Assembly: GCF_040546585.1 (NCBI RefSeq) | Contig: NZ_JBEPOC010000001.1 | Span: 3,100,001 to 3,164,000 of the forward strand | DNA length: 64,000 nucleotides | Direction of reading: 5' to 3' | From: Marmoricola sp. OAE513 | GTDB taxonomy: Bacteria > Actinomycetota > Actinomycetes > Propionibacteriales > Nocardioidaceae | Shown here: in pieces, positions 49,564-59,701 of the stretch | Layout of the letters: each line of letters opens with the position of its first letter | How positions within the stretch are numbered: the first letter of the stretch is position 1 | Made by a program: the position numbers and the translations under genes | Notes under the pieces: model-generated | What the model was told of the DNA's origin: nothing | The model's database searches: none | The model's input: only the letters and a program-made list of their open reading frames with translations

Positions 49564-51006
49564 ATGCCTGAACCCCGCGTCCTCGGCGGCCGCTACGTCC
49601 TCGGGGACGTCGTCGGCTCCGGAGGCATGGCCGACGTCTACCGTGCCGAGGACTCGCTGCTGGGACGAACCGTCGCCGTCAAGCTCCTGCGCGACTCGGT
49701 CCCCGACCCGGGAGCCCGGGAGCGCTTCCGCGACGAGGCGCGCACGCTTGCTCGGCTGAGCCACCCGGGGCTCGTCACCGTGCTCGACGTCGGCACGGAG
49801 GGCGAGAACCAGTACCTGGTCATGCAGTACGTCGACGGGACCGACCTCTCCCGGCTCCTGCGCTCCGAGGGCGCCCAACCCCCCGCACGCGTCGCGGCGC
49901 TGGGCAACCAGGTCGCTCAGGCCTTGGCCTACGCGCACGCGAACGGCATCGTCCACCGCGACGTGAAGCCCGGCAACATCCTGGTCGACGGGGACCGCGT
50001 CCTGCTGACCGACTTCGGCATCGCGCGGGCGCTCGGGGACGCCGCAAGGCACACCCGGACGGGCGACACGATCGGCTCGCCGGCGTACCTCTCGCCCGAG
50101 CAGGTCAGCGGTGAACCCCTGACCGAGGCCGTCGACGTCTACTCGCTGGGGCTCGTCCTGCTCGAGGCCCTGACCGGTGCGCGTGCGTACGACGGCACGC
50201 CCGTCGAGGCCGCTGTCGCGCGACTCACGACCGCTCCTGCGATCCCGGTCTCGGTGGGGCCGGTCTGGCGCGACCTCCTCGAGGCGATGACCCGACGTCT
50301 CCCGGAGGAACGTCCCACGCTCGCGGCGGTCGCCGCGGTCCTGGAGGCGGAGGCTGCCGAGGGAACGGGCGCGTCGTTCGTGCCCTTGGTGGTGCCGACG
50401 CCGGCGACCGAGGTCGAGCAGACCATGGCCGCCACGATGTACACGCCGGCCGTACGCCGCTCGCCGCTGACCGCCTGGTGGCGGTGGGCGGTCGCAGCTG
50501 TCGTTGCGGTGGGCCTGGTGGTCGGAGGCGCGGTCCTGCTCCGGCCGGAGCAGTCTCCGGCTGTAACGGCTTGGAAGGTTCCGGCGGGCGTGTCGGCCTC
50601 GCTGGAGCCTGCGCTCAAGACGCTGCATGCGTCGGTAGACGCTGCGCTGCCCGGGGCGGAGCCGCTGAAGACCCGCCTCGGCCTCGTGGACCAGTCCCTG
50701 GCGGCGCACAGCTACACCCAGGTACGTCGGGACCTGACGGCACTCGCCGCTCAGACGAGAGCGCTGCGGGCTGGGGGATCCGTGTCCGCAGCCGAAGCCG
50801 ACGCGATCCTGGCGGCGGTGGCGGCGTTGCGCGCTGGCCTGCCGGCCCCTCCGACACCGACCCCGACGGCTACGCCCACGCCGACCGTGGTCAAGGCGCC
50901 GGCCGCGCCGACCAAGAAGGCCCCGGCCAAGGCGAAGGGCAACGACAAGAAGAGCAAGCCCAAGGGTCCGGGCAAGAAGGGCAAGGGCAAGGGCAAGCGC
51001 AAGTAG
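49564..51006 (+). CDS. Membrane-anchored Ser/Thr protein kinase
   Basis: 480 aa. Kinase domain: GSGGMADVYRAED glycine loop, Lys40 in VAVK, catalytic HRDVKPGN (131-138) and DFG (150-152), T-loop GDTIGSPAYLSPEQ. A single helix (WAVAAVVAVGLVVGGAVLL) near residue 305 separates it from an extracellular domain with Pro/Thr and very Lys-rich (KKAPAKAKGNDKKSKPKGPGKKGKGKGKRK) end. It is a Pkn-like kinase whose Lys tail may touch wall or nucleic acid. GTG 49558 is an alternative start. It could phosphorylate the FHA protein at 31.1 kb. Confidence 0.92.
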   Translation: MPEPRVLGGRYVLGDVVGSGGMADVYRAEDSLLGRTVAVKLLRDSVPDPGARERFRDEARTLARLSHPGLVTVLDVGTEGENQYLVMQYVDGTDLSRLLRSEGAQPPARVAALGNQVAQALAYAHANGIVHRDVKPGNILVDGDRVLLTDFGIARALGDAARHTRTGDTIGSPAYLSPEQVSGEPLTEAVDVYSLGLVLLEALTGARAYDGTPVEAAVARLTTAPAIPVSVGPVWRDLLEAMTRRLPEERPTLAAVAAVLEAEAAEGTGASFVPLVVPTPATEVEQTMAATMYTPAVRRSPLTAWWRWAVAAVVAVGLVVGGAVLLRPEQSPAVTAWKVPAGVSASLEPALKTLHASVDAALPGAEPLKTRLGLVDQSLAAHSYTQVRRDLTALAAQTRALRAGGSVSAAEADAILAAVAALRAGLPAPPTPTPTATPTPTVVKAPAAPTKKAPAKAKGNDKKSKPKGPGKKGKGKGKRK

Positions 51007-51009
51007 CGG

Positions 51010-52011
51010 CTACTGCCCGGCGTTCTCCCGAGCCAGGCACCGGTAGACCGTGCGCACCCCGACGGCTCGACGGAGCTGCTTCATGAGCGACCCGAAGAAC
51101 TGGGTCCGGTAGGTCTCGTCGCTGACCGCGTAGACGGTGAAGTAGAGACCGGAGAAGGCCGACAGGAACGTGGAGACCCGGACCAGCTCGTGGGTCAGCA
51201 GCGGCAGGCTGTCGACGAAGGGCGTCGGAGCGTCCGGCCCGACCCACGACCGGATGACGTCCGGCTTGATCGAGACCATGCCGAAGACGACGAAGAACGT
51301 GAACATCGCCAGGCTGAGCAGCAGGACCTGCAGGGCCTGGGAGATGAGCAGCACGAGCACGAGGTTGGCCTTCGCGAGACCGGTGACCTGGGCAGTGGCG
51401 ATCAGGTCCGCGTCCTCGTACGACGCCGCGACTCGGGCTGCCTCGTCCTCCAGCGGTGTCCCGGCGCACGCTGCCGTCAGGCGCGAGCCGGTCATCTCGT
51501 CGTCGACCTGGTCGAGCTCCTCGGGCAGCCGGACCAGGAGGAACGCGATCGCGACCAGGGCGAACAGCACCACCGAGACCCAGAGCACGCCGTCGTCCAG
51601 GGCCGAGGCGACCTGCCAGACCTCGGTGTTGATGAACAAGAAGGTCACGAAGAGCAGCAGCAGCGGCAGTGCCCGGGTGACCAGCGGCACCAGGAGCCCG
51701 AGCGAGGACAGCGTGCGCCCGATCGTCCAGCGGACGACCGTGCCGGCGTACAGGCGGCGGGCGGCGTAGGTGACGAGAGGGACGCCGCTGGCGAGCAGTG
51801 CGAAGAGCACGATGCTGCTGGTGTCCTCGGTGCCGAGGCCCGTCCCGATGCCCGCGCCGGCGGCGAAGAGGGCGGCGACGGCCGCCACCGCACCCAGCGG
51901 GCGGCGTCCGAGGCGACCCTTGACCGTGCGGCGGATGTCGTCCACGAAGTAGGGCAGCCCGCGGCTGACGAACCACTGCTCGGCCGCGACGGAGGGGGAG
52001 GGCTGCGACAT
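51010..52011 (-). CDS. Multi-pass membrane protein of unknown function
   Basis: 333 aa with about six to seven helices distributed through the chain and an amphipathic VDDIRRTVKGRLGRR after the start. It has no transporter motif. A central soluble loop (about residues 155-200) separates two helix bundles. The convergent kinase gene ends 3 bp away. No family recognised. Confidence 0.7.
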   Translation of the reverse strand: MSQPSPSVAAEQWFVSRGLPYFVDDIRRTVKGRLGRRPLGAVAAVAALFAAGAGIGTGLGTEDTSSIVLFALLASGVPLVTYAARRLYAGTVVRWTIGRTLSSLGLLVPLVTRALPLLLLFVTFLFINTEVWQVASALDDGVLWVSVVLFALVAIAFLLVRLPEELDQVDDEMTGSRLTAACAGTPLEDEAARVAASYEDADLIATAQVTGLAKANLVLVLLISQALQVLLLSLAMFTFFVVFGMVSIKPDVIRSWVGPDAPTPFVDSLPLLTHELVRVSTFLSAFSGLYFTVYAVSDETYRTQFFGSLMKQLRRAVGVRTVYRCLARENAGQ

Positions 52012-52039
52012 GGATCGGGAGTATGCCAGTCAGATTGTT

Positions 52040-52053
52040 TGGTCATGTGATCA
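52040..52053. promoter_or_regulatory. Imperfect palindrome TGGTCATGTGATCA
   Basis: TGGTCA-TG-TGATCA (one mismatch) lies between the divergent membrane gene (52011) and the SDR gene (52088) and resembles GntR/FadR-type sites (TGGTNNNACCA). A TATCGT -10-like box follows at 52071. Low support. Confidence 0.35.
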
Positions 52054-52087
52054 GATAGCGGCCGTCCACCTATCGTCAGGAGCTCCG

Positions 52088-52819
52088 ATGTCCGACCAGT
52101 CCCGCGCTCAGCGTTTCACCGACCGCCGTGTCCTCGTGACCGGCGCCGCCGGCGGCGTCGGCAAGCAGCTCGCCGACCTGTTCCGCGCCGAGGGGGCCAC
52201 CGTCGTCGGCACGGACGTGACCGAGGCCGAGGGCGTCGTCGCGACCGACCTCGCCGACCCGACTGCAATCACCGCGCTGGCCGAGCACGCGCTCTCCGAG
52301 CTCGGCGGCCTGGACGTGCTCTGCAACGTCGCCGGCGTCCAGTCGCACTCCCGTCTCGAGGCGCTGACCCCGGCGAGCCTGGGCCTGCACCTCGCCGTCA
52401 ACACCGTCGCGCCGATCCTGCTCACCCAGGCGGTGCTGCCGGCGCTGGTGGAGTCGAAGGGCAACGTCGTCACCGTGGCATCGATCTCCGCGCTGATGGG
52501 CCAGCCCTACAACACCGCGTACTGCGCCAGCAAGGGTGGAGTCCTCCTGGCGATGCGCGCGCTGGCGATCGAGCTCGCCGACAAGGGCGTCCGGGTCAAC
52601 TGCGTCTCGCCGGGTGGTATCGACACCAAGATGATCGAGGGTGCGGCCAACAGCCTCCCGCAGGACGCGAACTGGGACCTCGTCGCCAAGAGCCAGGGCG
52701 TTCTGCCGGGCTTCATGCCTCCCGCCGACGTGGCTGAGGCGATCATGTTCCTCGCCTCCGACGCTGCCTCGTCGATCACCGCGACCGACCTGAAGGTGGA
52801 CCGCGGCGTCGTCTGGTGA
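52088..52819 (+). CDS. Short-chain dehydrogenase/reductase
   Basis: 243 aa classical SDR: cofactor motif VTGAAGGVGKQLA, active-site YNTAYCASKGG (Tyr-x3-Lys), NVAG and the PG-motif after it (CVSPGGIDTKM). Likely a NAD-dependent alcohol or 3-hydroxyacyl dehydrogenase. ATG has AGGAG upstream. It is followed by the transhydrogenase genes, supplying or using NADPH, but they have a separate promoter region. Confidence 0.9.
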   Translation: MSDQSRAQRFTDRRVLVTGAAGGVGKQLADLFRAEGATVVGTDVTEAEGVVATDLADPTAITALAEHALSELGGLDVLCNVAGVQSHSRLEALTPASLGLHLAVNTVAPILLTQAVLPALVESKGNVVTVASISALMGQPYNTAYCASKGGVLLAMRALAIELADKGVRVNCVSPGGIDTKMIEGAANSLPQDANWDLVAKSQGVLPGFMPPADVAEAIMFLASDAASSITATDLKVDRGVVW

Positions 52820-52888
52820 CATGTCCCTTCTCACACTCGTGGACGTGCCCCCACCTGGGACCCGAAAGCCCCTACAGTGTCCGACTAG

Positions 52889-52910
52889 CGCGGTCACGGG
52901 GCTGACCGCG
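52889..52910 (+). other. Hairpin in the pntA 5' leader
   Basis: CGCGGTCA (52889-52896) and TGACCGCG (52903-52910) pair perfectly around a six-base loop CGGGGC; the ribosome site AAGGAG (52918-52923) comes seven bases later. It may be a control hairpin or just structure. A hexaloop is interesting beside an ANTAR regulator, but the loop lacks the A1/G4 signature. Confidence 0.3.
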
Positions 52911-52928
52911 GAGTCCTAAGGAGAAACC

Positions 52929-54470
52929 GTGCGTATCGGAATTCCCCGCGAGTCGAAGGCCGGCGAGACCCTCGTCGCTGCGACGAGCGCGACGGCCGGA
53001 CAGCTGCAGAAGCTCGGGTACGACGTCGTCGTCCAGACCGGTGCCGGCGTGTACGCCGACCAGCCGGACTCGGCGTACACCGACGCCGGGATCACCGTCG
53101 GCAGCGCCGAGGACGTCTGGAACAGCGAGATCGTCGTCAAGGTGAACGCGCCGACGCCCGAGGAGATCGGCAAGCTCCGTCCGGGCGCCGTGATCATCTC
53201 CCTGATGGCTCCCGGCCGCAGCCCGGAGCTGGTCGACCAGCTCGTCGACGCCGGCGTGATCGCGCTGGCGATGGACGCGGTCCCGCGGATCTCGCGCGCG
53301 CAGTCGATGGACGTGCTGTCCTCGATGGCCAACGTCGCCGGCTACCGCGCGGTGATCGAGAGCGCGCACGCGTTCGGTCGCCAGTTCACCGGTCAGGTCA
53401 CCGCGGCGGGCAAGGTCCCGCCGGCGAAGGTCTTCGTGGTGGGTGCCGGTGTCGCCGGTCTGGCCGCGCTCGGTGCGGCCGGCTCGATGGGCGCCGTCGT
53501 CCGTTCCTTCGACGTGCGGCCCGAGGTGGCCGAGCAGGTCGAGTCGATGGGCGCGACCTTCGTGACGGTGAATGATCCGGCCATGGAGGCCGCAGCTTCC
53601 TCCGACGGCTACGCCAAGGAGATGACCGCCGAGCAGGAGGCCGCCACCGCGGTGATGTACGACGAGGAGGCGCGCGGCGCCGACATCGTCATCACCACCG
53701 CGCTGATCCCGGGCCGTCCCGCCCCGAAGCTGATCACCGCCGAGACCATCGCCGGGATGAGGACCGGTTCGGTGATCGTCGACATGGCCGCGGCCAACGG
53801 CGGCAACACCGAGCTGACCGTCACCGACGAGGTCGTGGTGACCCCGAACGGCGTCACGATCATCGGCTACACCGACCTCGCCGGTCGTCTGCCCGCGCAG
53901 ACCTCGCAGCTGTACGGCACCAACATCGTGAACCTGCTCAAGCTGATGACGCCGGAGAAGGACGGGGAGCTCTTCCTCGACCTCGAGGACGTGATCGTCC
54001 GCGGCATCACCGTGGCCAAGGGCGGTGAGTCGATGTGGCCGCCGCCGCCGGTCCAGGTCTCGGCCGCGCCGGCGGCCGCTGCGGCTCCGGTGGCTCCGGC
54101 GACCGAGCCGAAGGCCCCGCTGACGGCCGGCGCGAAGGTCGGGCTGGTACTCGGCGCGATCGCGGCGTTCTGGCTGGTCAACGCGACCGCTCCGGACCCG
54201 ATCCCGCAGCACTTCACGACCCTGATGCTGTCGATCGTGATCGGCTACTACGTCATCGGCAAGGTGGCGCACGCGCTGCACACGCCGCTGATGTCGGTGA
54301 CGAACGCGATCTCCGGCGTGATCGTCGTCGGAGCGCTGCTCCAGATCTCCACCGACGACGGCGTGATCCGGGCGCTCTCGACGATCGCGATCCTGCTCGC
54401 GTCGATCAACATCTTCGGTGGCTTCGCGGTCACCCGTCGCATGCTCGGCATGTTCAACAAGGGGGCCTGA
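52929..54470 (+). CDS. pntA: NAD(P) transhydrogenase subunit alpha, fused form
   Basis: 513 aa. The soluble NAD(H) domain ([50 protein letters not shown]) is followed by an Ala/Pro linker and a C-terminal set of about three to four helices, so the a1 and a2 parts are fused. The [17 protein letters not shown] linker start is typical. It uses the proton gradient to make NADPH with pntB. GTG with AAGGAG upstream. The gap to pntB is 3 bp. Confidence 0.96.
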   Translation: MRIGIPRESKAGETLVAATSATAGQLQKLGYDVVVQTGAGVYADQPDSAYTDAGITVGSAEDVWNSEIVVKVNAPTPEEIGKLRPGAVIISLMAPGRSPELVDQLVDAGVIALAMDAVPRISRAQSMDVLSSMANVAGYRAVIESAHAFGRQFTGQVTAAGKVPPAKVFVVGAGVAGLAALGAAGSMGAVVRSFDVRPEVAEQVESMGATFVTVNDPAMEAAASSDGYAKEMTAEQEAATAVMYDEEARGADIVITTALIPGRPAPKLITAETIAGMRTGSVIVDMAAANGGNTELTVTDEVVVTPNGVTIIGYTDLAGRLPAQTSQLYGTNIVNLLKLMTPEKDGELFLDLEDVIVRGITVAKGGESMWPPPPVQVSAAPAAAAAPVAPATEPKAPLTAGAKVGLVLGAIAAFWLVNATAPDPIPQHFTTLMLSIVIGYYVIGKVAHALHTPLMSVTNAISGVIVVGALLQISTDDGVIRALSTIAILLASINIFGGFAVTRRMLGMFNKGA

Positions 54471-54473
54471 CCG

Positions 54474-55884
54474 ATGGACGTGTTCTCTGTCGCGAATGCG
54501 GCGTACATCGTCGCTGCACTGCTGTTCATCCTGTCGCTGGCGGGTCTGTCCAAGCACGAGTCCGCCAAGAGCGGTCTCACCTACGGCATCGTGGGCATGG
54601 GGGTCGCGCTGGTCGCGACCGTCGCCCTGGTCTGGGACTCCAGCTACGACACCTCCATCCTGCTGACCCTCGTCGCGATCGCGGTCGGCGCTGCGATCGG
54701 TCTGTGGCGGGCCAAGATCGTCGAGATGACCGGCATGCCGGAGCTCATCGCGGCGCTGCACTCCTTCGTGGGTCTCGCCGCCGTGCTGATCGGCATCAAC
54801 GGTCACCTCGAGGGCGCACACTCCGCGCTGCCGAGCCTGATCAACATCCACGAGGCGGAGGTCGCCATCGGCATCTTCATCGGTGCGGTCACCTTCACGG
54901 GTTCGATCGTGGCCAACCTAAAGCTGTCGGGGAAGATGAAGTCCGACCCGCTGATGCTGCCGGGCAAGAACCTGATCAACGTAGGTTCGTTGGTCGTCTT
55001 CGCGGTCCTCACGGTCATCTACGTGACCGGCGACAAGGGTGACGCGCTCCAGGACGTCATCCTGGTCGTGCTGACCCTGCTCGCGCTCGCCCTCGGATGG
55101 CACCTGGTCGCCTCGATCGGCGGTGGCGACATGCCCGTCGTGGTCTCGATGCTCAACAGCTACTCCGGCTGGGCCGCCGCGGCGTCCGGCTTCCTCCTGA
55201 ACAACGACCTGCTCATCGTCACCGGTGCGCTCGTCGGGTCCTCGGGTTGCGTACCTGTCCTACATCATGTGCAAGGCGATGAACCGCTCGTTCATCTCCG
55301 TCATCGCGGGTGGTTTCGGCATCGCTGCTCCGGCGGGTGATGCGAAGGACTACGGCGAGCACCGCGAGATCCAGGCCGAGGGGGCCGCCGAGCTGCTGGC
55401 CAACGCCTCGTCCGTGGTGATCACCCCCGGTTACGGGATGGCGACGGCGCAGGCCCAGCACGCGGTCGCCGACATGACCGCGAAGCTGCGTGCGAAGGGC
55501 GTCAACGTGCGGTTCGGCATCCACCCGGTCGCCGGTCGTCTGCCGGGGCACATGAACGTGCTGCTGGCCGAGGCGAAGGTTCCCTACGACATCGTGCTCG
55601 AGATGGACGAGATCAACGACGACTTCCCGGAGACCGACGTCGTCCTGGTCATCGGTGCCAACGACACCGTGAACCCGGCGGCGTTGGACGAGCCGGGCAG
55701 CCCGATCGCCGGCATGCCGGTGCTCGAGGTCTGGAACGCCAAGGACGTCATCGTCTTCAAGCGGTCGATGGCAGCCGGGTACGCCGGCGTCCAGAACCCC
55801 CTGTTCTTCAAGGAGAACAGCCAGATGCTGTTCGGTGACGCCAAGGACAAGGTCGAGGAGATCGTCCGCGCGCTGCCGAGCTAG
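54474..55884 (+). pseudogene. pntB: NAD(P) transhydrogenase subunit beta with a frameshift
   Basis: Reads as PntB ([32 protein letters not shown]...) through about residue 258, shifts, and continues in frame two ([24 protein letters not shown] ... [18 protein letters not shown]). The lesion is at 55247-55248: CTCGGGTTGCG has one T too many; with a single T the text reads GSSGAYLSYIM, the family sequence. The helices and NADP-binding domain III ([13 protein letters not shown]) are otherwise complete. Loss of pntB would leave pntA useless, so a base-call error is likely; a true mutation cannot be excluded. Confidence 0.92.
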
Positions 55885-55890
55885 GGCGGG

Positions 55891-56499
55891 TCAGGAACCC
55901 TCGGGCTGCAGGCCCCGCATCACGACGTCCAGGAGGTCCCCGGCGAGATCGTCGGGGACCTCGACGTCTTCCACAGTCGGTCCCGCGATGGGCGAGATGA
56001 CCGTGACCAGGATCGACATGATCACCGAGCCGAAGATCGACATCGACCCGAGCAGCGGGTTGTGGATCTCGCGCAGGGAGCCGTCCTTGTTGCCTTCGAC
56101 CATGAGTCCCTCGACCGGGGCGTAGAACGCCTGCGCGAGTGCATCGATGAGCGTCGGCGTCCGAGCGACGCGGCCCAGGTCACCGATCAGCGCGGCACCG
56201 AGGTCCGGGTTCTCCACGAGCAGCCGGATCTGGGTTTTCACGACTGCCTCGAGACGCTCCTTCGCGGTGCCCTCGGTGCCGGCCGCCATGGCTGCCTGGT
56301 CCGCGATCGCGGTGAGCATGTCCTCGAAGAGGAAGGCGAGGATCTCTTCCTTGCCGCTGAAGTAGTAGTAGAGCGTCGCCTTCGGGACACCGCTGGCGTC
56401 AGCGATCTCGTCGATCTTGGTCTGCTCCAGCCCCTGGCCAGCGATCAGCGGGAGGGCGTTCTGGAGCTGAGAAGCAATCTGGGCCGGAACCTTACGCAT
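55891..56499 (-). CDS. TetR-family regulator next to the MMPL exporter
   Basis: 202 aa from ATG 56499. The HTH (KIDEIADASGVPKATLYYYFSGKEEIL) is TetR-like. AAGGA is a plausible ribosome site. The C-terminal domain is of the drug/fatty-acid efflux type. It is divergent from the MMPL gene, whose -35 overlaps a perfect palindrome, so it probably represses it. It converges on pntB (6-bp gap). Confidence 0.9.
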   Translation of the reverse strand: MRKVPAQIASQLQNALPLIAGQGLEQTKIDEIADASGVPKATLYYYFSGKEEILAFLFEDMLTAIADQAAMAAGTEGTAKERLEAVVKTQIRLLVENPDLGAALIGDLGRVARTPTLIDALAQAFYAPVEGLMVEGNKDGSLREIHNPLLGSMSIFGSVIMSILVTVISPIAGPTVEDVEVPDDLAGDLLDVVMRGLQPEGS

Positions 56500-56567
56500 G
56501 CGGGTTATCCTTGCGGTCCCGCGGGTGCCGCACAACTTTCGTGTCAAAGGGGCGTGCCAAACGCTTC

Positions 56568-56600
56568 GTTTGTACTCGGAGTACAAACATGGTGTATAAC
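56568..56600 (+). promoter_or_regulatory. MMPL promoter and TetR operator
   Basis: GTTTGTACT-CGG-AGTACAAAC (56568-56588) is a perfect 9-bp inverted repeat. A -35 TTGTAC (56570-56575) lies inside it and a -10 TATAAC (56595-56600) follows with a 19-bp spacer, putting transcription start on GTG 56607. Repressor binding would block the -35. Confidence 0.7.
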
Positions 56601-56606
56601 TATCCT

Positions 56607-59600
56607 GTGGACACGAATCAGACGCACGACAAGAAGCCCGGACGCAGCGTCAAGGCGATCCTCCGCCTGCCGCTCGTCACGATGGGTCTCTGGGTCGTTC
56701 TCGGAGCACTCGGCATGGCGTTCCTGCCGAGCGTCGATCACGTCGTGGCGAGCCAGAGCAACGGTGGTCTGCCCAAGGACGCACCGACGCTGGCAGCGCT
56801 GACCAAGATGGACGACGCGTTCGGTTCCGGCCGTGCCCGCTCGTTCGTGCTGGTCGTGTTCGAGAACAAGGACAAGCTCACCGCCGTCGACGAGGCGGCG
56901 TACACCAGCCTGGTCGCCAAGCTGAAGTCGCGGACCGACTACGTCGCGGACGTGCAGGACTACGTCGGCGACGCCGACAAGAAGAAGGCGCTGACCAGCA
57001 CGGACGGGCAGGCGACCTACCTCCCGGTCGGGCTGACCGCCGACTTCGGCACGGTGCAGTCCAACGACCAGGTGAAGTGGGTCCGCGAACAGGTCAAGGC
57101 GTCCACGGCCAGCCTCGCGCAGGAGTCCAAGGTCTACGTCACCGGGGACCCCGCCAACCTGATCGACATGACAGCGTTGGCGACGAAGGCGAACGAGATC
57201 TCGGGCATCGTCTCGATGGTCCTGCTCTTCGTGATCCTGCTGCTCATCTACCGCCGCTTCGCGAGCGTGTTCGTCCCGCTCGTCACGATCGGTATCGCCA
57301 CCCTGTGCACCAACAGCGTGCTCTCGCTCGCCGGCCAGGCGGGCATGGGGTTGTCGACCTACACCGAGTCGTTCTGCGTCGCGATCGTGCTCGGCGCGGG
57401 AACCGACTACAGCATCTTCCTGATCTCGCGGTTCCGGGAGGAGTACGCCCGCACCGGTGACGTCTACCAGGGCGTCGCGCAGGCGATGATCAAGATCGGA
57501 CCGGCGTTGCTCGCCTCGGCCGGCACGGTCGCGATCTCCTCGATGGTGCTGAACTTCGCCCAGCTCAGCGTGTTCGCCACCACCGGCCCTGCGATGGCGG
57601 TCGCGGTGAGCACGACGGTGCTGATCGCGATGACCGTCACCCCGGCCATGCTGCTGCTCGTCGGCCGGCGGATCGGGCCTGCTCCGGCCGCCCCGGAGAA
57701 CAGCTTCTGGAACCGCACCGGTCGGTACGTCGCCGCGAAGCCGGGCCGCATCCTGCTCGCCGGCACCGCCGTCCTGGTGCTGCTGACCGCCTTCATCCCG
57801 ACGGTCACGATGGCGTACTCCGAGAAGCCGGACGACCCGAGCGCGACCGAGGCCGCCAGCGGCCAGAAGGTCCTGGACGACCACTTCGGCAAGTACACGA
57901 CCCAGCCCGACTACGTGCTGATCAGTGCCGACCACGACATGCGCAACTCCCGCGACCTCGCCGTGCTCGCTGCGGCGAGCCGCGACGTCGCGAAGCTGGA
58001 CAACGTCGCGTCGGTCCGCTCGGCGGCACAGCCCGGTGGCGAGGCCCTCAAGGACGCCCGGATCACGTCCACGCTGGACAAGGTCGCGACCCAGCTCGGG
58101 TCGGCGGCCGACGACATCAAGGGCGGCAAGGGCGGGCTCAACGAGCTGAAGAACGGCACCGCGTCGCTCGCGAGCGGCGCCGACCAGCAGGCAGCCGGCA
58201 TGCGCCAGGCCGCGAGCGCGATGCCGCGCCTGATCAACGGCATGGCCCAGCTGACCAGCGGTACCTCCCGCTCGGCCGGCGGTGCACGCCAGCTCGCCAG
58301 CGGCGCCGACCAGATCCGCGGCGGTCTGCGCGACCTGGCCAACGGTCTCGAGCAGGCTCGGTCCGGCCTGAGCCAGTCGACCAACGGCATCGGCCAGGTG
58401 CTGCAGGCGCTCAACTCCGACCCGTTCTGCGCGCAGAGCCCGATCTGCCCGCAGGCCCGCGCCGGACTCGCGCAGATCTACAACGGCCAGAAGAACCGGC
58501 TGGTGCCCGGCCTGTCCCAGGCCTCCCGCGCGGCCTCGCAGCTGGCCGGTGGCCAGGGCAAGATCAGCGACGGTCTGCGCAACCTGGCGAACGGCCTCAA
58601 CCGGTCGGTCGCCGGTCACCAGCAGCTCAACGGTGGACAGCGCAGCCTGTACGGCGGCCTGAACCAGCTCGCCAGCGGCAGCCAGCAGCTGGCCAACGGT
58701 CTCGACAAGCTCCCGCCGGGGATCAGCGACATCGTGGAGAACACGATCAAGCTCGGTGACGGTCTCGACAAGACCAGCGACGTCCTCGGTGACGTCAAGG
58801 AGCAGTCCGACACCTCCGAGGCGGCCGGCTTCTACCTGCCGACCTCGGCCCTGGACAACGAGAAGTTCGCGTCCGCCCTCTCGAACTTCCTGAGCTCGGA
58901 CGGCCGTGTCGCCCGCATCCAGATCATCGGCGCGACCGACCCGAGCGCCAACGACGGCCTGAACCGCTTCGATGCGGCGAAGGACCGGGTCGCCGAGGCG
59001 CTCCAGGGGACGACCCTGGACGGGAGCAAGATCGAGACGACCGGCGCTGCCGGTGGGGCAGCGGACCTCCGTCACTACTTCAAGGCGGACTTCAAGCTGG
59101 TCCTGATCGCGGTGCTGCTCACGGTGCTGGTGCTCATGATGATCGTGCTGCGCTCGCTCATCGCGCCGCTGTACCTGCTGCTGTCGGTGATCCTGTCCTA
59201 CGGCGCCGCGCTCGGTCTGACGGTGATCCTGTTCCACCAGATCCTCGGTCAGGACATGCCGTTCAACGTGCCTGTGCTCAGCTTCGTGCTGCTCGTGGCC
59301 GTCGGGGCGGACTACAACATCCTGCTCATGTCCCGGATGAGGGAGACACGGGGGCGGCTGACGCCGCGGGCGGTCGGCGAGGCTGTCACGGCCACCGGCC
59401 CGGTGATCACCTCGGCAGGCATCATCTTCGCCAGCGCGTTCCTGCCGATGGTCGCCTCGACCCTCTCGGCGGTCGCCCAGCTCTGCTTCACCGTCGTGGT
59501 CGGCCTGCTGCTCGACACCTTCGTGGTGCGGACCCTGATCGTGCCGGCGTGCGCCGCCCTGCTCGGGGACAAGAGCTGGTGGCCCGGACGTTCCGAGGAT

Positions 59601-59696
59601 GCCGGTACGTCGGTCGCCGCGACCGCCGGTCCGGGCTTCTCGCTGCCGAAGCCGAAGATCCTGGCGCCGCCGATCATGACGGCAGACACCTTGTAG
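56607..59696 (+). CDS. MMPL/RND-family exporter
   Basis: 1029 aa from GTG 56607 (leaderless; ATG 56589 is an alternative but overlaps the operator). Twelve predicted helices in two sets. The Asp-Tyr relay of MmpL proteins is seen in AGTDYSIFLISRFREEY and VGADYNILLMSRMRETRG. The large extracellular region between the halves (about residues 510-750) is a repeated Gly/Leu/Gln coil (TNGIGQ, LANGLEQARSGLSQ, QLASGADQIRGG) typical of actinobacterial drug or lipid exporters. It probably exports lipid or a toxic hydrophobic compound, induced through the TetR gene. Confidence 0.93.
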   Translation: MDTNQTHDKKPGRSVKAILRLPLVTMGLWVVLGALGMAFLPSVDHVVASQSNGGLPKDAPTLAALTKMDDAFGSGRARSFVLVVFENKDKLTAVDEAAYTSLVAKLKSRTDYVADVQDYVGDADKKKALTSTDGQATYLPVGLTADFGTVQSNDQVKWVREQVKASTASLAQESKVYVTGDPANLIDMTALATKANEISGIVSMVLLFVILLLIYRRFASVFVPLVTIGIATLCTNSVLSLAGQAGMGLSTYTESFCVAIVLGAGTDYSIFLISRFREEYARTGDVYQGVAQAMIKIGPALLASAGTVAISSMVLNFAQLSVFATTGPAMAVAVSTTVLIAMTVTPAMLLLVGRRIGPAPAAPENSFWNRTGRYVAAKPGRILLAGTAVLVLLTAFIPTVTMAYSEKPDDPSATEAASGQKVLDDHFGKYTTQPDYVLISADHDMRNSRDLAVLAAASRDVAKLDNVASVRSAAQPGGEALKDARITSTLDKVATQLGSAADDIKGGKGGLNELKNGTASLASGADQQAAGMRQAASAMPRLINGMAQLTSGTSRSAGGARQLASGADQIRGGLRDLANGLEQARSGLSQSTNGIGQVLQALNSDPFCAQSPICPQARAGLAQIYNGQKNRLVPGLSQASRAASQLAGGQGKISDGLRNLANGLNRSVAGHQQLNGGQRSLYGGLNQLASGSQQLANGLDKLPPGISDIVENTIKLGDGLDKTSDVLGDVKEQSDTSEAAGFYLPTSALDNEKFASALSNFLSSDGRVARIQIIGATDPSANDGLNRFDAAKDRVAEALQGTTLDGSKIETTGAAGGAADLRHYFKADFKLVLIAVLLTVLVLMMIVLRSLIAPLYLLLSVILSYGAALGLTVILFHQILGQDMPFNVPVLSFVLLVAVGADYNILLMSRMRETRGRLTPRAVGEAVTATGPVITSAGIIFASAFLPMVASTLSAVAQLCFTVVVGLLLDTFVVRTLIVPACAALLGDKSWWPGRSEDAGTSVAATAGPGFSLPKPKILAPPIMTADTL

Positions 59697-59701
59697 AACC
59701 C

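Noticed and set aside
52897-52902. ANTAR target hexaloop before pntA
   Set aside because: A true target has two neighbouring hexaloop hairpins with A at position 1 and G at 4; here there is one hairpin with CGGGGC.
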